DNA of 50,975 nucleotides from Bifidobacterium reuteri DSM 23975 (GTDB lineage: Bacteria > Actinomycetota > Actinomycetes > Actinomycetales > Bifidobacteriaceae), in assembly GCF_000741695.1 (NCBI RefSeq), contig NZ_JGZK01000021.1, positions 1 to 50,975 on the forward strand. The letters are read 5' to 3'. The notes beneath the pieces are model-generated. The model saw only the letters and a list, made by a program, of their open reading frames with translations. It had not been told where the DNA came from and made no database searches. Of the stretch, positions 28,007 through 36,784 are shown one piece after another (the first letter of the stretch is position 1; each line of letters begins with the position of its first letter). The position numbers and the translations under genes are program-made.

Positions 28007-30259
28007 ATGAGCACTGGGCGTTTTACGATTCCCAGCGAAGAGAACTTCGCCGAGAAAACCAAGGAGCTCGCTGAGCTGTGGGGCGCCGACGCCATCCGCA
28101 ACTCTGACGGCACACACCTGGACGAAGCCGTTCAGGCACTTGGCAAGAAGATTTACAGCGCATACTTCCCGACCCGCGCGCACAACGAGTGGATCACGCT
28201 GCACATGGACGAGACGCCGCAGGTCTACCTGCTGACCGACCGTGTGCTGGCCGAATCCGATGCCGTGGATGTGCCGCTGATGGACGGGTTCTTCGCCGAA
28301 CAGCTGACGCCCAACCGTGACGCCGACCCGCACAAGTACTGGGAAGTGGTCGACCGCACCACCGGAGATGTGGTCGCCCCCGAACACTGGACGCTGGACG
28401 CCGATGCCGACACCGTGCACGTGACGGGCGTTACCCCGATGCATGAGTACACGGTCTCCTTCATGGCCTACATCATCTGGGATCCTGTCGAGATGTATAA
28501 CCACCTCACCAACAACTGGGGTGACAAGGAGCACGAGATCCCGTTTGACATCTACCATCCGGCCACCCGCAAGTTCGTGTTCGACACCTTCGAGCAGTGG
28601 CTCAAGGACAACCCGCAGGTGGATGTGGTGCGCTTCACCACGTTCTTCTACCAGTTCACCCTGCTCTTCGATCCGAAGCATCGCGAAAAGGTGGTGGACT
28701 GGTTCGGTTGCTCCTGCACGGTCTCCCCGCAGGCGCTCGACGATTTCGAGAAGCAGTACGGCTACCGTCTGCGCCCCGAGGACTTCGTGGACGGCGGTGC
28801 CTACAACTCCGCATGGCGCGTGCCCCGCAAGGCGCAGCGCGACTGGATCGACTTCCTTTCCGGCTTCGTGCGCGAGAACGTCAAGAAGCTCGCCGACATG
28901 TCCCACGCGGCCGGCAAGGAAGCGATGATGTTCCTCGGCGATCAGTGGATCGGCACCGAGCCCTACAAGGAGGGCTTCGGCGATCTGGGCCTGGATGCTG
29001 TGGTCGGCTCCATCGGCGACGGCACCACCACCCGCATGATCGCGGACATCCCCGGCGTGAAGTACACCGAAGGCCGCTTCCTGCCGTACTTCTTCCCGGA
29101 CACCTTCTACGAGGGCAACGACCCGAGCATCGAAGGCCTCGACAACTGGCGCAAGGCCCGCCGCGCCATCCTGCGCTCGCCGATCTCCCGCATGGGATAC
29201 GGCGGCTACCTGTCCCTCGCGGCCAAGTTCCCGAAGTTCGTGGACACCGTGACGCACATCGCCAACGAATTCCGCGACATTCACGACCGCACTGATGGCA
29301 AGGCAGCCGAAGGTGAGCTCAACGTGGCCATCCTCAACTCCTGGGGCAAGATGCGCTCCTGGATGGCCTTCACTGTGGCCCACGCGCTGCCGAACAAGCA
29401 GACCTACTCGTACTACGGCATCCTCGAATCCCTCTCCGGCATGCGCGTCAACGTGCACTTCATCAGCTTCGACGATGTGCTCGAGCACGGCGTGGACCCG
29501 GACATCGACGTGATCATCAACGGCGGTCCGGTCGATACCGCATTCACCGGCGGCGACGTATGGGCCAATCCGAAGCTCACCGAGACCCTGCGCGCCTGGG
29601 TGCGCGGCGGCGGCGCCTTCGTGGGCGTCGGTGAGCCGAGCTCCCTGCCACGCTTCCAGGCCGGACGCTTCTTCCAGCTCGCGGACGTGCTCGGCGTGGA
29701 TGAGGAGCGCTTCCAGACCCTGTCCATCGACAAGTATTTCCCGCCGGTCACCCCGGACCACTTCATCACCGAAGACGTGCATGTCGATCCCGAAGCCCGC
29801 AAGGCTTGGGAGGAAGCCGGCTACCGCATCCCGCTGTCGGGCTGCGGCGGCGGTCAGGGCAAAGCACCGCTCGGCGGCATCGACTTCGGCGAGCCGGTGG
29901 CCAACACCTACCCGATCAACGAGGACGTGACGCTGCTGCGCGCCGACAACGGCCAGGTACAGCTCGCCGTCAACGAATACGGCAAGGGCCGTGGCGTGTA
30001 CGTGTCCGGGCTTCCGTACTCGGCGGCGAACGCGCGCCTGCTCGAACGCATCCTGTTCTACGCCTCCCACAACGAGGACAAGTATGCGGCATGGAGCTCG
30101 TCCAACCCCGAATGCGAGGTCGCGCACTTCCCCGAACGGGGCATCTACTGCGTGATCAACAACACCGAGGAGCCGCAGACCACGACGGTCACGCTGGCGG
30201 ACGGCAGCACCGAGACCTTCGACCTCGAAGGCAGCGGCATCGCCTGGCGCAACGCCTGA
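28007..30259 (+). CDS. lnpA: Lacto-N-biose / galacto-N-biose phosphorylase (GH112)
   Basis: This 750-residue enzyme matches bifidobacterial GLNBP along its length (RFTIPSEENF at the start, IYSAYFPTRAHNEWITLHMDE near residue 50, FFYQFTLLFD and FSWSD-type barrel segments, a C-terminal beta domain). It splits Gal-beta1,3-GlcNAc or GalNAc with phosphate to galactose-1-phosphate and the free N-acetylhexosamine, in the cytoplasm. Sources are human-milk oligosaccharides and mucin. AGAGAGGAG precedes the ATG. nagB follows after 63 bases. The transporter, NahK kinase and Gal/Glc-epimerase genes usual for the classic lnp operon are absent here, so this may be a second or relocated copy. Confidence 0.93.
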   Translation: MSTGRFTIPSEENFAEKTKELAELWGADAIRNSDGTHLDEAVQALGKKIYSAYFPTRAHNEWITLHMDETPQVYLLTDRVLAESDAVDVPLMDGFFAEQLTPNRDADPHKYWEVVDRTTGDVVAPEHWTLDADADTVHVTGVTPMHEYTVSFMAYIIWDPVEMYNHLTNNWGDKEHEIPFDIYHPATRKFVFDTFEQWLKDNPQVDVVRFTTFFYQFTLLFDPKHREKVVDWFGCSCTVSPQALDDFEKQYGYRLRPEDFVDGGAYNSAWRVPRKAQRDWIDFLSGFVRENVKKLADMSHAAGKEAMMFLGDQWIGTEPYKEGFGDLGLDAVVGSIGDGTTTRMIADIPGVKYTEGRFLPYFFPDTFYEGNDPSIEGLDNWRKARRAILRSPISRMGYGGYLSLAAKFPKFVDTVTHIANEFRDIHDRTDGKAAEGELNVAILNSWGKMRSWMAFTVAHALPNKQTYSYYGILESLSGMRVNVHFISFDDVLEHGVDPDIDVIINGGPVDTAFTGGDVWANPKLTETLRAWVRGGGAFVGVGEPSSLPRFQAGRFFQLADVLGVDEERFQTLSIDKYFPPVTPDHFITEDVHVDPEARKAWEEAGYRIPLSGCGGGQGKAPLGGIDFGEPVANTYPINEDVTLLRADNGQVQLAVNEYGKGRGVYVSGLPYSAANARLLERILFYASHNEDKYAAWSSSNPECEVAHFPERGIYCVINNTEEPQTTTVTLADGSTETFDLEGSGIAWRNA

Positions 30260-30322
30260 TCGGGCTTATTGCCGAACATCTGTAACCATCACCACAACAA
30301 TGGAGATATCTAAGGAACAGTT

Positions 30323-31135
30323 ATGACTGAAGTCATCATTGTCAAGAACCAGGAAGAAGCCGGCCAGATCTACGGCCGTGCCGTCGCGGACCTCATCAAG
30401 GCCAAGCCGGACGCGGTGCTTGGCCTGGCCACGGGTTCCAGCCCGCTGGCCGCCTATCAGGCGCTCGCCAAGATCGTCAAGGACGAATCCATCGACGTAT
30501 CGCAGGTGCGTGGCTTCGCGCTGGACGAGTACCTCGGCCTGCCGCTCGAGCACCCGCAGTCCTACCATTCCACCATCCACCGCACGGTGGTGGAGCCGCT
30601 CGGTCTCGACCCGGAGAAGGTGCACGTGCCCGGTGACATCCTCAACGGCGCTCCGCTTGAGGACGGCGACAAGATCGCGCTGGCCGGCCCGGCCTACGAT
30701 CGTGCGATCGAAGCCGCCGGCGGCATCGACGTACAGATCCTCGGCATCGGCACCGACGGCCACATCGGCTTCAACGAGCCGGGCTCGTCGCTCGCCTCCG
30801 GCACGCGCGTCAAGACCCTGGCCGAGCAGACGCGCATCGACAACGCCCGCTTCTTCGACGACGACATCAACCAGGTGCCGACCCACTGCATCACGCAGGG
30901 CATCGGCACGGTGCTCAAGGCCCGTCATCTGGTGCTGCTGGCGTTCGGTTCCGGCAAGGCCGAGGCCATCGAGGAGACGGTGGAGGGCGGCGTGTCCGCG
31001 TTCTGCCCGGCCTCCGCGCTGCAGCTGCACCCGCACGCCACCATCATCATCGATGAGGAAGCCGCCAGCCGCCTGCGCCACAAGGACTACTACCGTTACG
31101 CCTTCGCGCACAAGCCTGCCTGGCAGGGTATCTGA
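30323..31135 (+). CDS. nagB: Glucosamine-6-phosphate deaminase
   Basis: This 270-residue protein is a typical NagB: LGLATGSSPLAAYQ, the FALDEYLGLP segment with the catalytic Asp, and GIGTDGHIGFNEPGSS. It converts glucosamine-6-phosphate to fructose-6-phosphate and ammonia. AAGGAACAG precedes the ATG. Co-location with lnpA fits use of the N-acetylhexosamine released from lacto-N-biose. NagA (the deacetylase) and a kinase are not in this window. Confidence 0.96.
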   Translation: MTEVIIVKNQEEAGQIYGRAVADLIKAKPDAVLGLATGSSPLAAYQALAKIVKDESIDVSQVRGFALDEYLGLPLEHPQSYHSTIHRTVVEPLGLDPEKVHVPGDILNGAPLEDGDKIALAGPAYDRAIEAAGGIDVQILGIGTDGHIGFNEPGSSLASGTRVKTLAEQTRIDNARFFDDDINQVPTHCITQGIGTVLKARHLVLLAFGSGKAEAIEETVEGGVSAFCPASALQLHPHATIIIDEEAASRLRHKDYYRYAFAHKPAWQGI

Positions 31136-31201
31136 TCGGTACGCCTGCGTGGCCGACAGACCGCCTCGCTGAGGCGTCGCGGAGCTGATTCGCCCCATAC
31201 T

Positions 31202-31237
31202 GCCCGAATGTGACACACATCATGGTCACATTCGGGC
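31202..31237. terminator. 13-bp perfect hairpin after nagB
   Basis: GCCCGAATGTGAC (31202-31214) pairs with GTCACATTCGGGC (31225-31237) around a 10-nt loop. There is no T run, so it may be a terminator of lesser strength or an operator for the next gene, which starts 34 bases on. Confidence 0.5.
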
Positions 31238-31270
31238 ATAGTCATATTGAGACCATTTACCATAAAACAC

Positions 31271-32254
31271 ATGAGCAACGAAGCCAACTCCCGCATTCCA
31301 TTGGTCGGTGGCGAATCCGGTGAAGTCCCCGGCCATTATGGCGACCCGCTGACCGTGAGCCATGCCGCCACAGCGCGCGGTGGATTCGGCCAGCACCTGA
31401 CCCATCCGCTGTTCCTGTTGCTGCACGGCTGGGGGTCGAACGAGCAGGAGATGGCGGACATCATGCGGCTGATCGCGCCATACAACGACTACGTCGCGCT
31501 GCGCGGGCCGCTGACCTTGGCGCCGGCGCAGGAGGAACGCGAGGTCGGCGGCGACAGCGGTTCGACGTCTACGCGACAGGCCGGTGGCGCGGAATCGGCG
31601 GCTGAGGAGGCCTCGGCGGTTGCGGCGGATACGAGCTCGGCGGAATCGCCAGCTGAGGAGGCCTCGGCGGGCTCGGCATGCACGTCCTCCGACGCAAAAG
31701 CTCAATCGCCTCAAGCCCGCGCGAATCATACGGTTTGGCACACCGGCGGATGGACGGCTGCGACGGGCGAGCCCGGCAACTATGCGTGGCTGCACGGGGC
31801 GATGCCCGTAGGCGAGGATCGTGACTACGATGCGTACGCCGCGGCCTGCGCGGTCGACGACTGGGTATCTGCGAACATCCCCGCCGACCGCGACATCGTG
31901 CCGCTTGGCTTTTCCCAAGGCGGCCTCGTCGCCGTGCACCTGCTGCGCATCAATCCCGAACGGTACCGCGCGGTCATCAGCTTGTCCGGCTTCAACGCGC
32001 CCGGCCAAGTGCCCGGCACCGCGCCCGCCGACGACCGGCTCGCCGACTACGACATCCCCGTGTTCTACACCTACGGCAAGAACGACGGTGTCGTGCCGAA
32101 ATACGAACTGTTTGCCACTGCGGCATGGCTCGAGGAGCACACATGGCTCAAAACCAAGAGCTACCACGGCCTCGACCACAATGTGAGCCTTGAGGAGTTC
32201 GCCGATCTGCGCCAGTGGCTGCTCGACAACGACATCACCTCGGGCGTGCTGTAG
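31271..32254 (+). CDS. Alpha/beta-hydrolase, carboxylesterase type
   Basis: This 327-residue protein has LFLLLHGWGSNE (oxyanion region, residues 48-58), the nucleophile elbow GFSQGG (Ser215 or so), Asp in YGKNDGVVP and His in YHGLDHNVS, a full triad of the phospholipase/carboxylesterase group. Between strands, residues ~91-150 form a low-complexity Ala/Ser/Glu/Thr insert containing an internal duplication (AEEASAVAADTSS and AEEASAGSACTSS). Such inserts are not usual in the family. The ATG at 31271 has TACCAT 7 bases upstream and no Shine-Dalgarno sequence, so it is probably leaderless. Substrate unknown. Confidence 0.85.
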   Translation: MSNEANSRIPLVGGESGEVPGHYGDPLTVSHAATARGGFGQHLTHPLFLLLHGWGSNEQEMADIMRLIAPYNDYVALRGPLTLAPAQEEREVGGDSGSTSTRQAGGAESAAEEASAVAADTSSAESPAEEASAGSACTSSDAKAQSPQARANHTVWHTGGWTAATGEPGNYAWLHGAMPVGEDRDYDAYAAACAVDDWVSANIPADRDIVPLGFSQGGLVAVHLLRINPERYRAVISLSGFNAPGQVPGTAPADDRLADYDIPVFYTYGKNDGVVPKYELFATAAWLEEHTWLKTKSYHGLDHNVSLEEFADLRQWLLDNDITSGVL

Positions 32255-32788
32255 CCTCGGTTGTGCCGTGGCGGGCGGTACGGGTGGGCGGCCGGGCACC
32301 GGTGGTGTGGTTGGGTGCGCCGCCGTACGGTACGGAGGCCCGGGGTGCCGGCGGGTGGCACGGGTGGGCGGTGGTTCTGGTGACGCGGTGGCGCTGGGGC
32401 GCGGTGGCGCTGGTTGGGCGGTGGTCCGGTGACGCGGTGGTTGGTACGTGCTGGGGCGGCTGGTGGCGCGGTTGGGCGGCGGTTTTCTGGTGACGCGGTG
32501 GCTCCGGTGAGGCTTTTGGAGGCTTCTGGAGGCTGTATGTTCGCGTTCCAACCTATACCCCGCGAACATACAGCCGGTTATTGCCGCAAAAACGACTGTA
32601 AGTTTGCGCCGCCTTCGTTGGGACGCGAACATACAGCCGGTTCGGCGTTCATTCCGTGCTGTGTCGCACCAATGCTGCGTCGGGTCCCAGGCTGGCTTCC
32701 GCGTCGGTGCCGCGAGTCTAGGCTGAATCGATTGCGCCAGACGGACATTGCGCCGCACGTACGTTGCCGCCGGTCATAGACTGGGGCC
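32255..32788. other. Intergenic region with G/T-rich repeats and hairpin array
   Basis: There are 534 bases. Positions 32270-32520 are strongly G/T-rich and contain GGTGACGCGGTGG-type words at least three times. This is followed by the hairpin array (32531-32638) and then the start region of the permease gene. Frames here are compositional and not convincing. Confidence 0.6.
32531..32638. repeat. 63-bp-period hairpin array, locus B (two units)
   Basis: Unit 1 is perfect: GGCTGTATGTTCGCG (32531-32545), a 15-nt loop, and CGCGAACATACAGCC (32561-32575). Unit 2 has a left arm with three changes (32594-32608), a 15-nt loop, and a perfect right arm (32624-32638). Loop centres are 63 bases apart, as at locus A. 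Confidence 0.85.
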
Positions 32789-33616
32789 GTGAGCACAGGG
32801 GATAACGCAAGGGGTCTTGCAGACAGCATCGATCAGAATCATCTGGATGAATCGCCGCGCGGGCTGGCGATTATGGCCGTGGTGGGCGTGGCGGTCGGCA
32901 TACTGTCCGGCATGTTCGGCATCGGCGGCGGTACGGTGATCGTACCGGCGCTGGTCTGGCTCGGCCTCACGCAGCGGCATGCGGCGGCCACCTCGATGAT
33001 GGCAATCGTGCCCACGGCCGTATCCGGCGTGGTTTCCTATGCCGTGGGCGATGATGTGGATTGGATTGCCGCAGTCATCATTTTCGCCGGCATGTTCGTG
33101 GGCGGACAGATCGGGTCGTGGCTGCTGTCTAAACTGCCGGAGCTCGTGCTGCGATGGGCGTTCGTGCTGTTCCTGGTGTTCGTGATCGTGAACCAGGCCA
33201 TGTCGAACCCCTCGCGTGATTCACGCATCGTGCTGAACGCGGCAACGGTTGCAGGACTAATCGCGTTTGGAGTGATTGCCGGCATCCTGGCCGGACTGCT
33301 GGGCATCGGCGGCGGGGCGATCTGTGTGCCGGCGCTGTCGATCATCTTCGGGGCGAGCGATCTCATCGCGCGTGGCACATCGTTGCTCGCCATGTTTCCG
33401 AACGCTATCACCACGTCCGTGGCCAATGCGCGTCGGCGTATGGTGCATATCAAAGCCGCTCTGATCATCGGAATCGTCGCCGCGCTGACCGCGCCCTTGG
33501 GCACGTGGATTGCCGAAGCCGTGACTCCGAGGACCGGTGCGATCCTGTTCACCGTCTACCTGTGTGTGCTGCTAGTGCGTTCGCTGTTCGTGGCGCTCAA
33601 AGCCGCCCGTCGCTGA
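32789..33616 (+). CDS. TSUP (TauE/SafE) family permease
   Basis: This 275-residue protein has about eight transmembrane segments and the duplicated TSUP signature: GMFGIGGGTVIVPAL near residues 47-61 and GLLGIGGGAICVPAL near residues 168-182. Members export or import sulfite, sulfonates or other organic anions; the substrate here is unknown. The GTG start has TAGACT 6 bases upstream and no Shine-Dalgarno sequence, again suggesting leaderless translation. Confidence 0.88.
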   Translation: MSTGDNARGLADSIDQNHLDESPRGLAIMAVVGVAVGILSGMFGIGGGTVIVPALVWLGLTQRHAAATSMMAIVPTAVSGVVSYAVGDDVDWIAAVIIFAGMFVGGQIGSWLLSKLPELVLRWAFVLFLVFVIVNQAMSNPSRDSRIVLNAATVAGLIAFGVIAGILAGLLGIGGGAICVPALSIIFGASDLIARGTSLLAMFPNAITTSVANARRRMVHIKAALIIGIVAALTAPLGTWIAEAVTPRTGAILFTVYLCVLLVRSLFVALKAARR

Positions 33617-34037
33617 CCGAGAGAGCGGCTGCGCGTAGGCGAGGGGAGCGGCTGCGCCGCGACGGTGATGCAAGTTAGATGCCGGAATCGGCATCAACTG
33701 GTATGGTCTCGCCTTCGGCGAGGCTGGTTTCTGCGAGCCTACGGACAGTCCACTGGATTGTCCGTTCGTTGGCTCGTAGGATGCAGGTCTAGATGCCGGA
33801 ATCGGCATCGACCTGCCGAGCCGTTTAGCGTGCAGCCCGGTGGGCTGCGCGTAGGCGAGGGGAGCGGCTGCGCCGCGATGGTGATGCAAGTTAGATGCCG
33901 GAATCGGCATCAACTGGTATGGTCTCGCCTTCGGCGAGGCTGGTTTTTGCTGGGCCTGTGAGAGTCCACTGGACTCTCACTGTTCGGCCCAGAGGATGCA
34001 GGTCTAGATGCCGGAATCGGCATCGACCTGCATCACA
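33617..34037. repeat. Mosaic repeat block with four VDADSGI-encoding hairpins
   Basis: GATGCCG-gaat-CGGCATC occurs at 33678-33695, 33792-33809, 33894-33911 and 34007-34024. The last copy contains the stop and final codons of the antiporter gene. Between copies are GTAGGCGAGGGGAGCGGCTG-type segments, a GGTCTCGCC-ttc-GGCGAGGCTGG hairpin, and stem-loops of the CAGTCCACTGGA and CAGCCCGGTGGGCTG type. Confidence 0.85.
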
Positions 34038-36079
34038 TAAATGTTGCGACGGAGTATTTTGGCTTGAGGACGGCTGATGTCTCCGGCTTCGAGCATGTCT
34101 TGGATCACGCGCAGCTCGATGCCGTAGCTTTCGCGCTTGACCTCCTCGACCTGTCCTATGACCGCCGCCGAACCGCTCATGGTCGGTCGGGCCTTGAGCG
34201 AGGCCTCGGCCCGTCGATAATCGAGCAGTAGCGCGGAGCAATGCTCGGTGTTGTATGTGTCGCGTCCCATCTCATCAACCAGACGGTCAATCACATGATG
34301 GATCACCTCGATCTGCAATGCGCGCGTGCGGGCGAATATCTGGTCCTCGCTCACCAGCGGCGCGGTGTGCCGAATCTTGGATATCGTGCGCTTGGCGACG
34401 TTGTTCACGCGACGCTGCAGCATGCGTGCACGGCCGCGGATCTGCGACACCGTATGGCCATCCGCCTCGGAATCCACTGCGGTATGCCGCAGCGTGTTCA
34501 TGATCTGATCGAGCATGCGCTCGCAAGCTTCCTCGTTCAGCTCCTGTGTGGCGGGATCAGGGTCCGGATGGGCCTTGATTGCATCCAATTGCTGATGGAT
34601 GAACTGCTTCTCCCAATGCAACGCCTCAATCTGCAATTGCTCCAGACCTTGCGGGTCGGCGGTGCCGATGCGCTGCTTCAGCCTGCTGATGCGCTTGGTG
34701 TACAGGTCGATCACCATCAGAATCGCTCGACGGTTCTCGGGCGTGATGCGACCTGTCAGCTCCTCCACAGTAGCGCGCAATACATCCACGGTGATGGGAA
34801 TCATTTCGGTGGCGGGATCCTTGCCGCGGTTTGGCGCGAGCAACGGCAACAGGAAGTTCGCCAGCAGCAGGGTGAGTACGATGACGCCGGAGGCTATGAA
34901 CATCAGTTCGTCGCGCATTGGGAAATCGGCGCCGCCCGCGATGGAATACGGGATGGTGAACATCAGTGAGAGCGTGATGGTGCCTTTCGGCCCGCCGAAT
35001 GTCATCACTGCAGCCGAACGCCAGCGTTCGGGTGTCATACGGCGTCGGTGGCCGGTATACGTGTCGCGCGCGATGCGCAGCATGCCCGCCACCCAGGCGA
35101 ATCGCAGGACAATCACTATCGCAGTGACCAGCAGGATGATGCCGATCAGCACCAGATTGCTGATGCGCGGGTCGGACCAGCTGGTCATCATGGCGCCCGG
35201 CAGCTGCATTCCCAGCAGGATGAATACCGCGCCGTTGAGCGAGAAACTCAGCACTCCCCACACCGACGTCGACACGATGTTTGTGCGTGCCACATTAGGC
35301 CCCACGCCGGTGCGGTCGAATCGGATGAACAGGCCGGCCGCCACCACGGCCAGAATGCCGGATACGTGGAATTCCTCGGCTCCCAGATACAACAGGAACG
35401 GGAGGAACAGTTCCATGAGGATGCGTGTGGTGGTGGTCTCCCAGCCGAGCGATCGCACTGTCTCGAATACCCAATTGGCGAGCACCGCCACCACGAGGCC
35501 GAACGCTGTGCCGCCGATGAACGACACCACAAACTCGCCGGCTGCCTCGCCGACCGCGAACCGGCCGGTGAAGGCCGCGGCCAGTGCGAACTGGAATCCC
35601 ACGATGCCGGATGCGTCGTTGAACAGTGATTCGCCCTTGAGCACCCCTCGCTGACGCTGTGTCAGTGACGCTTCCTTGCCGAGGGAGCTGACGGCCACTG
35701 CGTCCGTCGGCCCCAATGCCGCGCCCAAGGCCAGTGCGGACGCCAGCGAAATCGCCGGCCAGACGGCGTGCAGGATGAAGCCTACAGCCACCATCGTCGC
35801 GATCGCCAGGCCAATGGCGAGCGAAAGGCTGAGTTTCAGGGTTTTCAGTAGCGCGGATTTGTCGATTTCGTGCGCTTCGAGATACAGCAGCGGTGCGATG
35901 AACAGCACCATGAACAGTTCAGGATTGAGGCGGGCGTTCGGGAAGAACGGCAGATACGCCACAAGCACGCCCAGTGCGATCTGCACCAGAGGCGTGGATA
36001 CTTTCGGAATGAAGCGACTGGCGAACGAACTGACCACTACGGCCGCGATAATGCACATGATAAGTTCGAATACCGCCAT
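34004..36079 (-). CDS. CPA1-family Na+/H+ antiporter (NhaP-like)
   Basis: This 691-residue protein has about 12 transmembrane segments, with GAALGPTDAVAVSSL (the family's TD pair) and KGESLFNDASGIVGF (ND-type ion-binding site) in the core. A cytoplasmic C-terminal region of ~270 residues, largely helical, follows. It exchanges Na+ or K+ for protons at the membrane and so supports pH and salt tolerance. GAAAGGA lies before the ATG (minus strand). The last residues, VDADSGI, and the stop lie within a repeated hairpin found three more times downstream. Confidence 0.9.
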   Translation of the reverse strand: MAVFELIMCIIAAVVVSSFASRFIPKVSTPLVQIALGVLVAYLPFFPNARLNPELFMVLFIAPLLYLEAHEIDKSALLKTLKLSLSLAIGLAIATMVAVGFILHAVWPAISLASALALGAALGPTDAVAVSSLGKEASLTQRQRGVLKGESLFNDASGIVGFQFALAAAFTGRFAVGEAAGEFVVSFIGGTAFGLVVAVLANWVFETVRSLGWETTTTRILMELFLPFLLYLGAEEFHVSGILAVVAAGLFIRFDRTGVGPNVARTNIVSTSVWGVLSFSLNGAVFILLGMQLPGAMMTSWSDPRISNLVLIGIILLVTAIVIVLRFAWVAGMLRIARDTYTGHRRRMTPERWRSAAVMTFGGPKGTITLSLMFTIPYSIAGGADFPMRDELMFIASGVIVLTLLLANFLLPLLAPNRGKDPATEMIPITVDVLRATVEELTGRITPENRRAILMVIDLYTKRISRLKQRIGTADPQGLEQLQIEALHWEKQFIHQQLDAIKAHPDPDPATQELNEEACERMLDQIMNTLRHTAVDSEADGHTVSQIRGRARMLQRRVNNVAKRTISKIRHTAPLVSEDQIFARTRALQIEVIHHVIDRLVDEMGRDTYNTEHCSALLLDYRRAEASLKARPTMSGSAAVIGQVEEVKRESYGIELRVIQDMLEAGDISRPQAKILRRNIYVMQVDADSGI

Positions 36080-36784
36080 GATTGTCCTTTCTTCCCCGGG
36101 GCAAGTATATGGGAACCGTTAGGAAATCCAGTTACATGGCATGGCCCGCCGTTTGTGATAAGCGCATGCCGCGGATTGCGTGGGTGGGGTGTTCTGTTGG
36201 TTGGGCCGAGGGTTTGCCTCGTTGAGGGTGTGTGAGCTGGATGATTCGTCGGTTGTACCGAGGTCTTGCCTTGCTGACGGAAGGTGAATGATGCAGAATC
36301 GTGGTCTGTCCGAGGTTTCGCTCCGCTGGGGGTGTGTGAGTGATGCATTTCGTCGATTGACTAGTGGTCTTGCCTCGCTGACGGGCTGTGAGTGGTGTGT
36401 TTCGTTGGCTGGGCCGTGGTTTTGCCTCGTTGGGGGTGTGTGGGCGGGGTGTTTCGTCGGTTGGGCCGGGGTTTTGCTTCGCTGACGGGTTGTGAGTGGC
36501 GCGGAATCGTGGTCTGTGCGAGGTTTTGCCTCGCTGACGGGCTGTGAGTGGGGTGTGTTCCCGGTCGGTCCGAGGTTTCGCTCCGTTGACGGGTTTGTAG
36601 CGGGGTGTTCCGTCGGCTGGGCCGTGGTTTCGCCGCGTTGAGGTGGGCGAGTGGGGTGTTTCTGTGGTTGGGCCGAGGTTTCGCCGCGTTGAGGTGGGCG
36701 AATACAGGGCGTGAGCGAATACGCAGCGCAGGCCCCGGCGCCGCATGCGTACGCGCATGACTATTTGCTATGTAGACTCGCAGT
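36080..36784. other. Divergent intergenic region filled by a 52-bp array
   Basis: There are 705 bases between the antiporter (-) and tadA (+). Nearly all of it from 36180 on is the tandem array. Long open frames on the minus strand merely translate the units, each in a shifted phase because 52 is not a multiple of three. I reject them as genes. Confidence 0.7.
36180..36712. repeat. 52-bp tandem array, ten units
   Basis: The recurring GCCGAGGTTTTGCCTCGCTGACGG-like segment starts at 36205, 36257, 36309, 36361, 36413, 36465, 36517, 36569, 36621 and 36672. The spacing is 52 bases in eight steps and 51 in the last. Units vary in sequence but keep a small CGAGG/CCTCG hairpin and a GTGAGTGGGGTGTTTCGTCGG-like linker. 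Confidence 0.88.

Noticed and set aside
33891..34241. 116-residue protein ending in VDADSGI
   Set aside because: It starts inside the antiporter gene in another frame. Only its end, in the repeat, is of interest.
36132..36758. 208-residue minus-strand protein with Pro/Arg/Thr repeats
   Set aside because: It is a translation of the 52-bp array. The unit length is not a multiple of three, so all frames look alike, and there is no Shine-Dalgarno sequence or leaderless -10.
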